A stretch of 64,000 bases of DNA from Rutpela maculata (taxonomy: Eukaryota > Arthropoda > Insecta > Coleoptera > Cerambycidae): positions 88,347,736 to 88,411,735 of the forward strand of contig OW386289.2 of assembly GCA_936432065.2 (NCBI GenBank), given 5' to 3'. This document shows, in pieces, positions 38,901 to 50,900 of this stretch; within the stretch, counting starts at the first letter, position 1, and every line of letters starts with the position of its first letter. A model generated the notes under the pieces. That model was not told where the DNA came from. It worked only from the letters and a program-made list of their open reading frames with translations, and made no database searches. Both the position numbers and the translations under genes were made by a program.

Positions 38901-41900
38901 TTGTGTGGCATTCTAGCTGTTACAAATTTAAATTACCCGCCAAACTGGTGGATAAAACAGGGTGTATTACTGTATTCTTAACGGCTCTAGATTAGAATGT
39001 TATTCATGCTTTGACTTCCTAAAAGGAGGGAAATGGCTTTAATCTGCTTTTATGTATTTTATCTAGTTTATGTTGGAATAAAGTGCAGTTGTTTTTGTTA
39101 GCTATTGATTATTTATGAAGTTCCCTAGACGCCCCATAATACCTAGGATGATCAATAAATTAAGAAAGGAAATTTAAAAACTCGCCGTTGAAAAACTATA
39201 TGAAACAAACTGTGAAAGTCGTCTAAAGTCGGTGAACACAATCAGTCGGAAATTGCTACGAATGTGATGGATTGTAGTTATAAACGCCCTTTGAATTATG
39301 CGTGTTATAAATACATTGTTTATTGCTTAGATAGATACTAGCATAAAGTACTTACTTACCTATTTATTATTTTTTGTTATAATACAGACCTTTCTTGATA
39401 TCTTCGTAAGTCTCATTCTGACTCTTCTTAGAAGTGAGTATCAATGGATAATAAATAATTTCTTTAGTTATTTTGTTGTTTTCAGTTAGATACGCATGTA
39501 TATAGTTAATAGGAAATAAAACAATGAAAAGGAAATATTTAATAAAATCAAAGTATAGTTAACAAATTCATCTAAATTAAATAATAAAATAAATATTAGA
39601 CATATTATGTAATATTAATAAGATGAGATAAAGGAAGTTCTTGCAGAAATTACAATAGTTTGTACTGTCTATAGCAGCTGTAACGTAAGTACCTTGCAGC
39701 TTTTGCACTTCCAACCGTTGCAATGTCAAAACGATCGTCTCTTTTTAAAAATTCGCTGACCATAAATATATCTACCGCAAGTAGAATGTCAGAGTTAGCT
39801 TTTACAGATATACTGCCTTAGTTGTTTTGTAAAAAAATATTAACAATAACTGCAAACATCAATCACTGCTAGCTAAACGTCAAATTTACTTTTGACATAT
39901 GAGGTTATTTTCTTTCTTGTCAGCAATGTCAACTTATTCGTCTTCATCTGTTCTGCTTATAAGTTCACATCTAACTGCCGTTATGATGTCACTACCGTTT
40001 TCGCGGCACATTCAAATAGTCGAAGTTTAACAATTTTTTAAAATATGTTGCGCTAAGAATTTTTCTTCCAAATTAAATATATAACTAAATGAAATCCTCC
40101 ACTACCATATTTCACCATTTTTGAAAATTCTTCAACAACCCAATTGCAAGGCTCCGGATCATAGTGTGGCTACAGTAAAATTGGATTGCATTACTCTGTT
40201 GTTTGTAATGACTACCTTGACCAATTTTGTCAAAATTTTGTACCTGAAATGAAGGAGCAGAACATGACAGAAGACATAGATACTACAAATTTTTCAGAAG
40301 AAGCCACGAAATTGAAGAAATTAACTCAGAAACCCAGAACAATAATGATAATTCAGAAATTTTGGAAGATATTTACACAATTTTTTTCTTGCAAAGTATC
40401 ATTTAAAAAAAAACTATAGAACCTTTTTTGTTATACACTTTTTTAGGCTACAATTTGGATAATAGATGTTTTTAACATAAAGCTAATATTTTCTAAGATG
40501 TTTGCAAAAAGATATTTTTTAACCTTTGACCGCTTGTAATTTTTATATCTCCAGTGGTATCAATGAGGATTTTGACATTTTGTTTAAAATGTTGAAAACA
40601 TGCTTCATACAAAAATTCAGCTGGATGGAAATTTTTATTCAAACAAAATCTAATTTGATTGAACTAAAAGAAAATTATTGTTTATTTCTGTGTGCAAAAA
40701 ATAATTGGGCTGAAGTCCACTTTTTTTAGAAACGCTGTTTAAAATAATTTTTAACTTAAATGAATATTTTAAGTTGAGAATTAATTTAAACAGCACTAAT
40801 TTCTAATTAATGCAAGTGGACTTCAATTTAACTGTTTCTCAACATCTAGATTTTTAAAATCAAATAAATTTTCATATTTTGAATATCAAGACATATTTTT
40901 TACTGTACTATATTCCAGAGATGGATAAAGACCCGGTTTTTATTTTTTTGGTATTTTGCAGGGAAAAAAACTGTTTTTTCCCGAATAAAACATTTTTTTT
41001 ATCAAAATGAATTCCTAGAAATATTCTTTTTTGCAATAAATGCATCAGACATATTTTTTATTACCAATCTTACACTGTTCATTAATAGTATAGTGTATTA
41101 AAGTATAAGTGGATATTAAGGTCTTTTAAACACGCGCTATTTTTCGAGCACGACAGCGCAGCCGGAGTGCTCGAAATAGAGCAAGTGTTTTAAAGACCAG
41201 TTATCCACGAATACTTTACGCTATTTTTTTTTTATTGGTACACTTTGAAATCATAAATACTGGTATTATTACTACAAAAAATGGAAATATGAATTAAGAA
41301 TGTAAAATGGTTGAATTCGTGATGTGACATCAGGATACCTGTCAGTGTCATGAAAATGAGAAAACAAAAATTAACTTGCAATCTGTCACATAGGATTAAT
41401 TATTGTCATTACAGTTGTCACTGATTGTATATTGCTTTAAAATGAGTTCTAACATTGATTACTTAAATAGAAAAGCAGAATCGCGGTTAATACCGCAAAA
41501 ATCGGAAGACGCTTATAAAAAAGAATACAACAAGTTCATCAAATGGATGGAAGAGCAAAAGGTAACAGATACAGATGAACGAGTTGTACTTGCTTACCTT
41601 TGATGTTGCCATGGTAACTTTAAAACACGCGCGTTTTTAAAACTTGGATTTAAACACTCTGAGGTGTACTTTAAATAAGCAAAATAGGGTACCAATAAAA
41701 AAAAATTTATTAAAACATTTCCAAATAATGGATTTTGTTCTTGCCATATTTGAAAACAACAATGGACTACTAGACAATAACGAAAACGACAAAATGTTGC
41801 TCCAATATGTTATAAATGCAATTTCAAGGTAATTTTATAGACTATTATTGGTTTTATTGTAAAATGAATATGCTTAAAATCAGAGTGGATTAAAAATAAG

Positions 41901-44900
41901 GCAGTTTGCCGGATATCTCGTGGCGTAATAGCGTAATAATGAATAACCTCTAAAACAGGGGAACTTTACATTTGACAGTAACCAGCTACGTTGCCACATT
42001 TCTACTGTCTGAAATAAATTTTAATATTAATTTTTAACACTTTCAACTAGCCAGCAAGTAAATATTTTATATATTTTTAAGGCAGATTGATAACTTGTTA
42101 ATACAGAATTGTAATATTACAGAGGATTCCGTATAGCAGTACAGAATATCTTACATTATTTATCGAAACACGGCAACGTAGCACTCGTTTCTCTGTTCAA
42201 GCACAAATTAGAATCTGCTGATTACGCAATTACGTCATAGCCAATAGAATAGCCCGAAAATTGGCGGCAATATCTAACCATTTAAACTTCATGATTTTTT
42301 TTGTTTTAATATAAGGCATTGTTAAAAAAATAAAATAAAAAATTCCTGATTTATTGTGTAGATGTTATTAAAATTATTAAAAAAAATTGTATACTTGCCT
42401 ATTCCTTTCAGTATTTTTTAGATTCCATTCATTAGCATTAGCATTATTAACAGTATTAGATATTTGGAAAAAATTTACACCTACGACAAATGATGAAATA
42501 ACGAATTTTTGAAAAAAATTAGATTAAAATTGGCGGCAAATTAAAAAATAGGAAAAAACCGGTTTTTTTCCCGTTAACCCTCCCAGGAAAAAAACCATTT
42601 TTGGGAAAATTCCTGATGAGGGAAAAAACCCATTGCCATCTCTGCTATATTCTTTAGTAAGAAAATTACAAAACTGGTACACCACCAGTATAAAATAAAT
42701 TCAGTAACATCATAAACGATTTAAACGTCTGTATATAGCAATGTGTTTTAATGTATTTGGCTTTTTTTATGTTTTATGTAGTAAGTAGGTGCTGGTACTT
42801 CTAAATTTTTATGAATTTAGTCCCTTAATATAATACTTGATGTTATGGAGTTTTTTTCAAATAAAAATTGATTTGTACACTTCTTTAATGAATAAACTTT
42901 TATCATTTTTTGAGTATGTTGCAAAAGATTCAAGTGCCTTAAGTTTGAAGTATACATAATAACGCATCTTTTTCATTTAACTGCACTAGACTAAGTTTTC
43001 TGTCAAAACAACTACAATACAGATTTCGTTTTCAGAGTTTCAAGGCACTACGCCAAAGGCGCTCTACAGTTTATCGTACCCATCCTTTTGCAAAAATTAA
43101 CAAAACAAGAGGAGCTGGATGACGAGGATGACTGGAATCCGAGCAAAGCCGCCGGCGTATGCCTGATGCTCCTAGCCACCTGCTGCGAGGACGAAATTGT
43201 CCCGCATGTCCTGCCCTTCATCAAGGAGAACATCAAATCAGACAACTGGAGGTTCCGTGACGCCTCCTTGATGGCCTTTGGCTCCATCCTCGGCGGACTG
43301 GAGAGCAACACTCTCAAACCTCTGGTCGAGCAGGCAATGCCGACGCTGATCGAGCTCATGTATGACAGCAGCGTAATCGTCAGGGACACGGCAGCGTGGA
43401 CTTTCGGCAGGATATGCGAGATCATACCCGAGGCGGCTATCAACGAGACTTTCCTGAAGCCACTGTTGGAGAGCCTGATCACTGGACTTAAAGCGGAACC
43501 TCGAGTAGCAGCAAACGTTTGTTGGGCTTTCTCCGGGCTTGCCGAGGCGGCGTACGAGGCTGCGGATGCCAATGAGGAAACCGGCGCTCCCGACACTTAC
43601 ATTCTCTCTCAGTATTTCGAGTTTATTGTACAGCGGCTTCTGGAGACGACTGATCGCCCTGATGGGGCACAGGCTAATCTTAGGTAAATATATTTTTTTT
43701 TACACAGACTTTGCAGAAAGTACCATCAACACACTACGTCTTAAGAACAAGGGTTTAATATCAATAAAAAAAAAACAGTTAAAAGAAATCACATCTCAGT
43801 AAAGATTAAAAAGATTAAAATGAGAGCTCATATATTCATTAACAGAATAAAAACATTTTTCAATTAAAACAGATCGTACTTTTTGCTTAAAAGATTTAAT
43901 ATTATAGTGGAAGTGGAGTCAAATTAAGCAACAAGAATAAGGAATTTTCTAGCTGGTCCATTGTTTCATATAGAATTCAAACAATTTATGTTTCAATTGA
44001 AATTTTCTGCTATTTTCCTTGTTATCTCCGATCCTGATAATCACATCACAAAAATAGAAATACCAAATTGATTGCAATAAAATTTCAAAGATTAGACCTA
44101 ATTTGTTAATTTGTATGCAAAATAAAAACCACTGAAAATTACATTTTTTTGAAAAATTCAAGAAATATGTAATAATGCATCAATTTTAACAGAAGTTGGT
44201 GAAAGTATGCCCTTTATTGAACTAAACCTTCTTGCCAGATTTTAGTGCAATTTAAATGCCTAAAAAAGGTTTCGAGATTTCAATCGCTTATTGTTTAAGT
44301 GCATTGTGACTCTTAGGACAATTTTTTACATGTATTTTACAATGGTATTAAGAAAAAAAAATTACCTTCATTTAAACCATTTTTTAAAATTTTTTTAATA
44401 ATTTTCCAGATTATAGTTATAAACAAAATCAAATAACTCTGTTGATTTTTTTCAAACCAAAAATGGGGAACGAATTATGAAAATAGATGTATTGTAACAT
44501 TTTTCTAAAAATAATAATGATTTACTTGCATTTGGGGCCGAGGTACGTCAGTTTTTGCGTCTCAGTCTCTTATAAATAAACAAATCGATATTTCTTCAGT
44601 CTCGCTGGTCAAGTATATGGAATTGGGCCCAGCAGTTTATTGGGCTATTCATTCACATGAATGTTGCTTATGACTAGGAATGCTCAATAAAGCATATAAT
44701 AAACCTCTATTCCCTATATTACCAGAGTTATGAGGTTACAGTTAAATCAAATTAATAAGAGACATTGATATAAAATAACTTTATGTTTTACATTTTTTTA
44801 CATTCCTATTACATTTTTTTTTTTTTTTCGAGAAGGTGAAACCTACACGGGCTGCCCATACCAACTTGGAATGGGTCTGAGTGTCAGCCTCTAACTGATA

Positions 44901-47900
44901 AAACCCCGTCTGTAAAGAATACTCCGACGGCACTGCAGCCTCCTGGGCTTATTGTGCTCTCCCTGTCTTGCTGTCTTAGTGTGCACTGTCCATTTTAATA
45001 CTCCTGTATCACTGACAAGGTGATACAGGTCTGAAAATGGGCGAATTATGATGGTCTCCGGGTCTGGTTGTGATTGCCCGTAGATATTATAACTCACCCT
45101 ACCCATTTTTCCTGTGCCGTTGGCAGCAGGTCTGAGAAAATTGACAGAGTGGTAGTTGCCAGGTCCATTATCTTTCCCCGTTGATATTATGTCCTGCAGT
45201 CCAGACCCTGCAGTCGTATAATATGGTTTGCCAGCAATGGCTTCACTATGCAGCTTTCCTTGCTGGACACCACTCCAGTCAAGTCCTACGCGCGCGACGT
45301 CGCTCTACTTTGGTGCTCTGTTCGGCGACAGCCTCGCCACGCGTTGTCCCTTGATGGTCCATAACCTTGTCGAGTCCACACGGCTAGCGACGTTGCTTCA
45401 CTTCGCACCCCTGCGTCGCACAAACATATTTCGGTCAGTCAAGCGAAATCGAGAACAGATGTCTCAGGTACGCCGTCAAAGGTGTCATAATTACGGAGAT
45501 AATAAAATGAATTTACTAAGGCTGAAAATCGTTATATAAATGAGATATTGAATATAAATAACAGTTATGTCAGTCAGTCAGTTGAATGTGGGGACGGAGC
45601 TGGTCAGTCAGCCCCAATGTATGTACAAAAAATAAATAACGTGCAATTCATTTACTAAACTTCAAAATCTTTGTAAAGGTATTAAATGATATATAAATAA
45701 TAAATAAAATGGTCGGTCAACCATTTTGTGGGACAACGCCCGTCAGTCAGCGAATTAAAAAAAAAAAATATCGCGTGCGCGATCGGTGTGGCAGGCAGCG
45801 GCTCGCTCTTTTCCTTATTATTACTTAACGAACTATTAATTAACTTTATTTTAAAGTGTAATTGACAGCAATGTTAATATACATTTTTTCACTGTATGCA
45901 AAGTTGCTTTTTTGATATTATTGAAATGAAGTACTCCATACATTAAAGCACTTACCAATATTTAAACACCATTCTTTCATCTATCAATTTAAAATTTCAA
46001 CAAATAAATAACCAGGGATCGAGGATATATCACTTGTTATCATGATATTTATGGAAAATATCACACATTAGTTTCATTTTAATACTTATAGGTACTTCTT
46101 TATTGTCCTTATAATACTAATATTGAACATCTATGAGAGCAATTTTGTTATGTTTTTTTAAGCCAAATTCTTTTCAGCTGCTTAGCTTTACAGTTGGACG
46201 GGGCAAGATCGTCATTTTAATTTTGATGTAACAAAACTCATGATTCCCTTCCCACTTGTACGAACCCAATGATACCCAAATGCAACTGGGAGGATAGAGG
46301 AGGTAACCCGGGTAAAGTGATAATCATTGGGCCGTGAGAAGAACTTTCGGGCAGGTGCCTTGGGCACCCGAGGCAGCTGAGCAGAATTTGACTTTAATTT
46401 AAATTGTTAGAATTTATGTTTTGTTTGTTACATTTTCAGAGCCAAGATATAATAAGCTTAAAGAACATTGAATAAAAACGATTTAAAATGTGATATGCAC
46501 TCTTTTAAATTCAATCGTGGTTTTATTAAACGTTACATGAATTAAAAAAATTAATATAAATATCGTAAATATCAAAAAGTGTTTTTTGTAATATATATAT
46601 ATATCAGTTTGTCTGATATTTATATAAATATCATGATATTTTCGATCCCTGTAAATAACGACACTGAATAACTGAACGGGTATTATACTGTAACGTGGTT
46701 CCACCCTTAGGAAACTACACCTTGCAAAATCCGTGGGTTCCAAAAATTATAACAAGAGATGTCCACTAACACACTTTATTAAATATTTACTGGATACTTC
46801 ACAATATTATTATTTACACTTTACTGACTAAAAATCACAATGTTTATCACTTTGTTTATCTTTGAAGTCTTAACCTCACTTTCTATACTTTCTGAACTAC
46901 TCGCTGAGAATGCGGTCGGTCTTTTATACCTAAAAATGACAGATCTCGATTTTTCTGTGATGACGCCACCATTCTCTAGATAATTCCAGATGTCACCAGA
47001 ACTAACTTCTGGTAGGTTTCTCGAGTAGGTGCAAATACACTATATTCAGATATTCGATCTTTTTAGTAACTAACATAACCTTAAATTTTAAGGTTCCAAC
47101 ATATTACACTGCCCCCTCCTTAAGCCTAAACGTCCCGGTCAGACAATTCAACCTCTTTCACATACTTCGCCAGTCTATCGAAGTGTACGATCTTCATCTT
47201 GGACTTTTTGTTTCGTTGAATACGATAGACGACATCATTAATTCGGGTAATAACAGTATAAGGTCCTTCCCAAGGAGGTTGAAGTTTCGGTGACTTCCCT
47301 TTCTTCCGCTGTGGGTTGTACAGCCAAACCAGATCTCCTGCCTTGAACCCTTCTGAACTACCCTTACGGTCGTATCGAGCCTTCATTCGGTCACTGGCTA
47401 TGGTGATTTGGTCTCTAACCAGCTCATGAACATTTCTTAGCCGTTCACTCATTTCATCCACATAGCTGTTCACAGGAAGCTGTTCTCCGCCTGGTGTTCC
47501 GAAAATCAAATCACACGGCAGTCTGATCTCGTGTCCAAATACTACACGGGCTGGTGTTTGTTTCGTAGACTCGTGGATAGCAGCTCTGTATGCCATGAGG
47601 AAGAACGGTATGTGGAGATCCCAATCGCGTTGATTCTTATGAACCACTTTAGAAAGATGTTCTTTCATGGTCTTGTTATGTCGTTCCACCATTCCATCTG
47701 ATTGCGGATGAAGGGCTGTTGTCCGTGTTTTGTGTATCCCCAATAACTTGCAGATTTGCTGAGTGCTAAAAAGTTCCTCCCTTGATCTGAGTGCAGCTCC
47801 AGGGGTACACCAAACCGACATATCAAATTATCTACCAAGACTTTGGCGACAGTGACTGCTTCTTGGTTTGGAATTGCATAGGCCTCTGGCCACTTACTAA

Positions 47901-50900
47901 AATAGTCCATGGCAACCAGTATGTACTTGTTCCCATCCTTGGTTACTGGGAATGGGCCGGCTATATCGATCGCGATCCTCTCGAAAGGAGCTCCGACGTT
48001 ATATTGCTTCATTGCACCCCTACTTCTAGTCTGTGGTCCCTTACTGGCTGCACAAATTTTGCAATTGCGACACCAAGCTTCCACATCTTGACGACTATTT
48101 ACCCAATAAAATCATTCTCGTACTTTATTCAAGGTCTTATTAACGCCGAAGTGCCCGCCGGATGCTCCATTATGCACTTCCTGAAGTACTCTCGGTACTC
48201 GACACCTGGGAATCACTAGGCGCATAACAACTTCCTTGCCATCCAGGCTTTCCCAAGCTCTCTTTAGCAGCCCGTTCATAACTTTAAGTGAATCCCATTG
48301 GGCCCACAAAGCCTTCAATCCAACTGCCTTGTCCGAAACATCCTTCCACGCTGGTCGAATTCCTTTCTCCTTTGCTCTCAATATAGCCCCAATCTCTGTG
48401 TCATTCAGTTGTTCTTGTCTGAGGGCTTCGGTTGTCCAATCATCCGGAACCTCTATTTTAATAGTGTTGACCGCCACCGTACCATGCAATTTCTCAACGT
48501 GGCGGCAGTGCTTGCAATCTTCCTTGCACGGTCTTCTAGATAAAGCGTCTGCGTTCTTATGAGATCTTCCAGGTCGATGTTCGATTTTGAAATCATACTG
48601 TTGCAGCCGTTCTATCCAACGAGCCAGTTGACCTTCAGGGGTTTTCAACTGCAACAGCCATTTTAATGCAGCATGGTCGCTCCGAATCTTGAAATGTCGT
48701 CCATAAAGATATTTATGAAAATGGTCCACTGATTTAACAATGGCCAGTAACTCTTTCCGGGTTACACAATAGTTTCTTTCCGGTTTGGACAGCACCTTGC
48801 TGAAGTACTCGATCACTCTTTCCTGCCCATTCTGGATTTGAGACAGTACACAACCGACCGAAGAATTGCTGGCATCCGTGTCTAAAATAAAAAGTCCTTC
48901 CCGTTGTGGGTACGCTAGCACAGGACCAGTGCATAGAGCTGCCTTCAATTTTCTCCATGCCGTTTCACATTCCGGTGTCCATTGGTACTGCACTTTCTCT
49001 TCTGTCAGCCGGTGTAATGGCTTCGCAATTTCTGCAAACCCTTCCACAAAGCGCCTATAATAAGTGCAGAGGCCAAGGAAGCTCCTTACTTCATGAACGT
49101 TACATGGTCTTGGCCAATCTCGTACAGCAGAAATTTTGTCGGGGTCTGTTTGTATTCCATCCGAAGAGACCACGTGACCAAGAAATTTGACTTCTTTCTG
49201 GAATAGCAGGCACTTCTTCGGGTTCAACTTCAGATGGGCATTCCTGACTCGCCCAAATACTTCTTGAAGATTTTTCAAATGTTCTGTAAAGTCCTGACCC
49301 ATAACAAGCACGTCGTCAAGGTAAACCAGGCACGTCCTCCAGGTTAGCCCTCGCAGCACGAATTCCATCAGTCTTTCAAAGGTAGCTGGCGCATTGCAAA
49401 GTCCAAAAGGCATCACGGTAAATTGATAAAGACCACTGCCTGCTGAAAACGCTGTCTTTTCCTTATCATCAGGATGAAGCCCCACTTGCCAGTATCCACT
49501 CCTAAGGTCTAACGTAGAAAACCATCGTGAGCCTGCCAACATGCTTAACGTGTCGTCAATTCGTGGTAATGGGTAACTGTCTTTCTTCGTGACATCGTTT
49601 AATTTTCGATAATTGACACAAAATCTTAATGTTCCATCCTTCTTGGCAACCAAAACTACTGGCGATGACCAGGGACTCGTCGACTCCGCAATGACTCCAT
49701 CTTGTAGCATCTTGTCTATCATTGCCGAGGCATCTTCTTGTTTTGCTAATGGAAGCCTCCTAGGTGGTTGTCGAATAGCGGGTGAGTTGCCAGTATTTAT
49801 CCGATGCTGGACTATGTCTGTTTTTGTAAGGGCCTCTGTATTCTTGGCAAATACTGAACTTTCCTTTTCTAGGAACTTGATTGCCTCCCTTCGTTCATCC
49901 TCAGATAAATGCTCCAACTGGGTACTCAGCAAGGTCAAAACTTCCTGGTCTATTTTCGTAGACGAACTTCCCTCTGTTTGTTCCTCGCACCTCGCTACCC
50001 ATGTGACCGGTTCATAGGAGCCAATCGGTTTGCCTTCCTTAATTGTCACCGAGTGGGAATTTAAATTAACAACTCTAATTGGGATTTTGTCTTTAGTCCG
50101 GGTTAAAGTTCTCGCCACAATAATATTGGATAGGGACTTAATCGATTCGTCATCTTCAACTAGGCCAACACGGTACCCTTCAGGATTTCCTTCTAAGGCA
50201 GCATCGATCATTTGTTCTGAATGAGCAGGAATCTTGATCGTCTGTGTTGTTAACAATCTCGCTTTATGGAATTGGTCGTCTGCGGTTGCCAGAATAAATT
50301 CCTCATTTCCAATTTTTAAGACTCGCTCCCCTACGTCAACAATGAATCCCTGCTCTCCCATGATGTCTAGACCCAAAATGAAATCATCCATAATGTCAGC
50401 CACAATGACCTTGTAATTGAACCTCAACCGTCCAACCTGCAGTTCCAAGTTGACCTCTCCATGGACCGCAGCCCTGTCCCCCGTGGCTGTCCGAATGATT
50501 ACTCCATTTTGCTTCTTGTTAATCTGCAAGCCTGGCCGCACTATTGATGACGTAGCACCGGTGTCAATCGTAAACACGCATTTTCTTCCATTCACATATC
50601 CTTGCAACAACAGACTACTTGGAATTCTTTGGAGCTGGGAAATCTTTATTTCTCTGAGGGCACCGCATTCCCTAGCCAGCACAGCCCCCTTGGTGCTGGC
50701 TATCCTTAGTTTTCCTGCTTCTCTTCAACATTCACAGCATTTACTCGACTCTCCGAGTTCTGCTGTCGACAGTCTCGTTTCATATGTCCCACCTTGCCGC
50801 AGTTGAAACATTTAATACCTCCGCTCGGCTTTCCTTTATTTTGTTGTTTTTCCTGCTTTCCGAGGCCATCCAATTTATCGCATAATTTGGTGAATATTTT

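Larger units (their letters stand above)
32552..40655. repeat. About 8.1-kb inverted repeat (foldback) in importin intron 3
   Basis: The right arm 39070-40650 is continuous. Its inverse is found on the left in pieces: 32557-32740, 33800-33915, 34607-35150 and 37700-38140. The gaps in the left arm are other insertions. Matching words include TTCCATCCAGC..GAATTTT..TATGAAGCA, CGCGAAAACGGTAGTGACAT, TAACTATACTTTG and ACTCACTTCTAAGAAGAGTC. The spacer 38141-39069 holds a degenerate THAP domain. Class not recognised. Confidence 0.8.
40916..42644. mobile_element. hAT-type element, 1729 bp, with 8-bp duplication
   Basis: The left end CAGAGATGGATAAAG and right end (inverted CAGAGATGGCAATGGG) are flanked exactly by CTATATTC (40908-40915 and 42645-42652). 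GGGAAAAAAC-type words line both ends. No hAT transposase. The interior carries a Crypton-like fragment and a hairpin with CACGCGC words. Confidence 0.88.

Noticed and set aside
43048..43596. 182-residue minus-strand ORF
   Set aside because: Antisense of importin exon 4; Ser/Ala-rich composition results from the coding strand.
45228..45539. 103-residue + strand ORF, G+C-rich
   Set aside because: Lies antisense to a retroelement 3' region; no recognisable domain.
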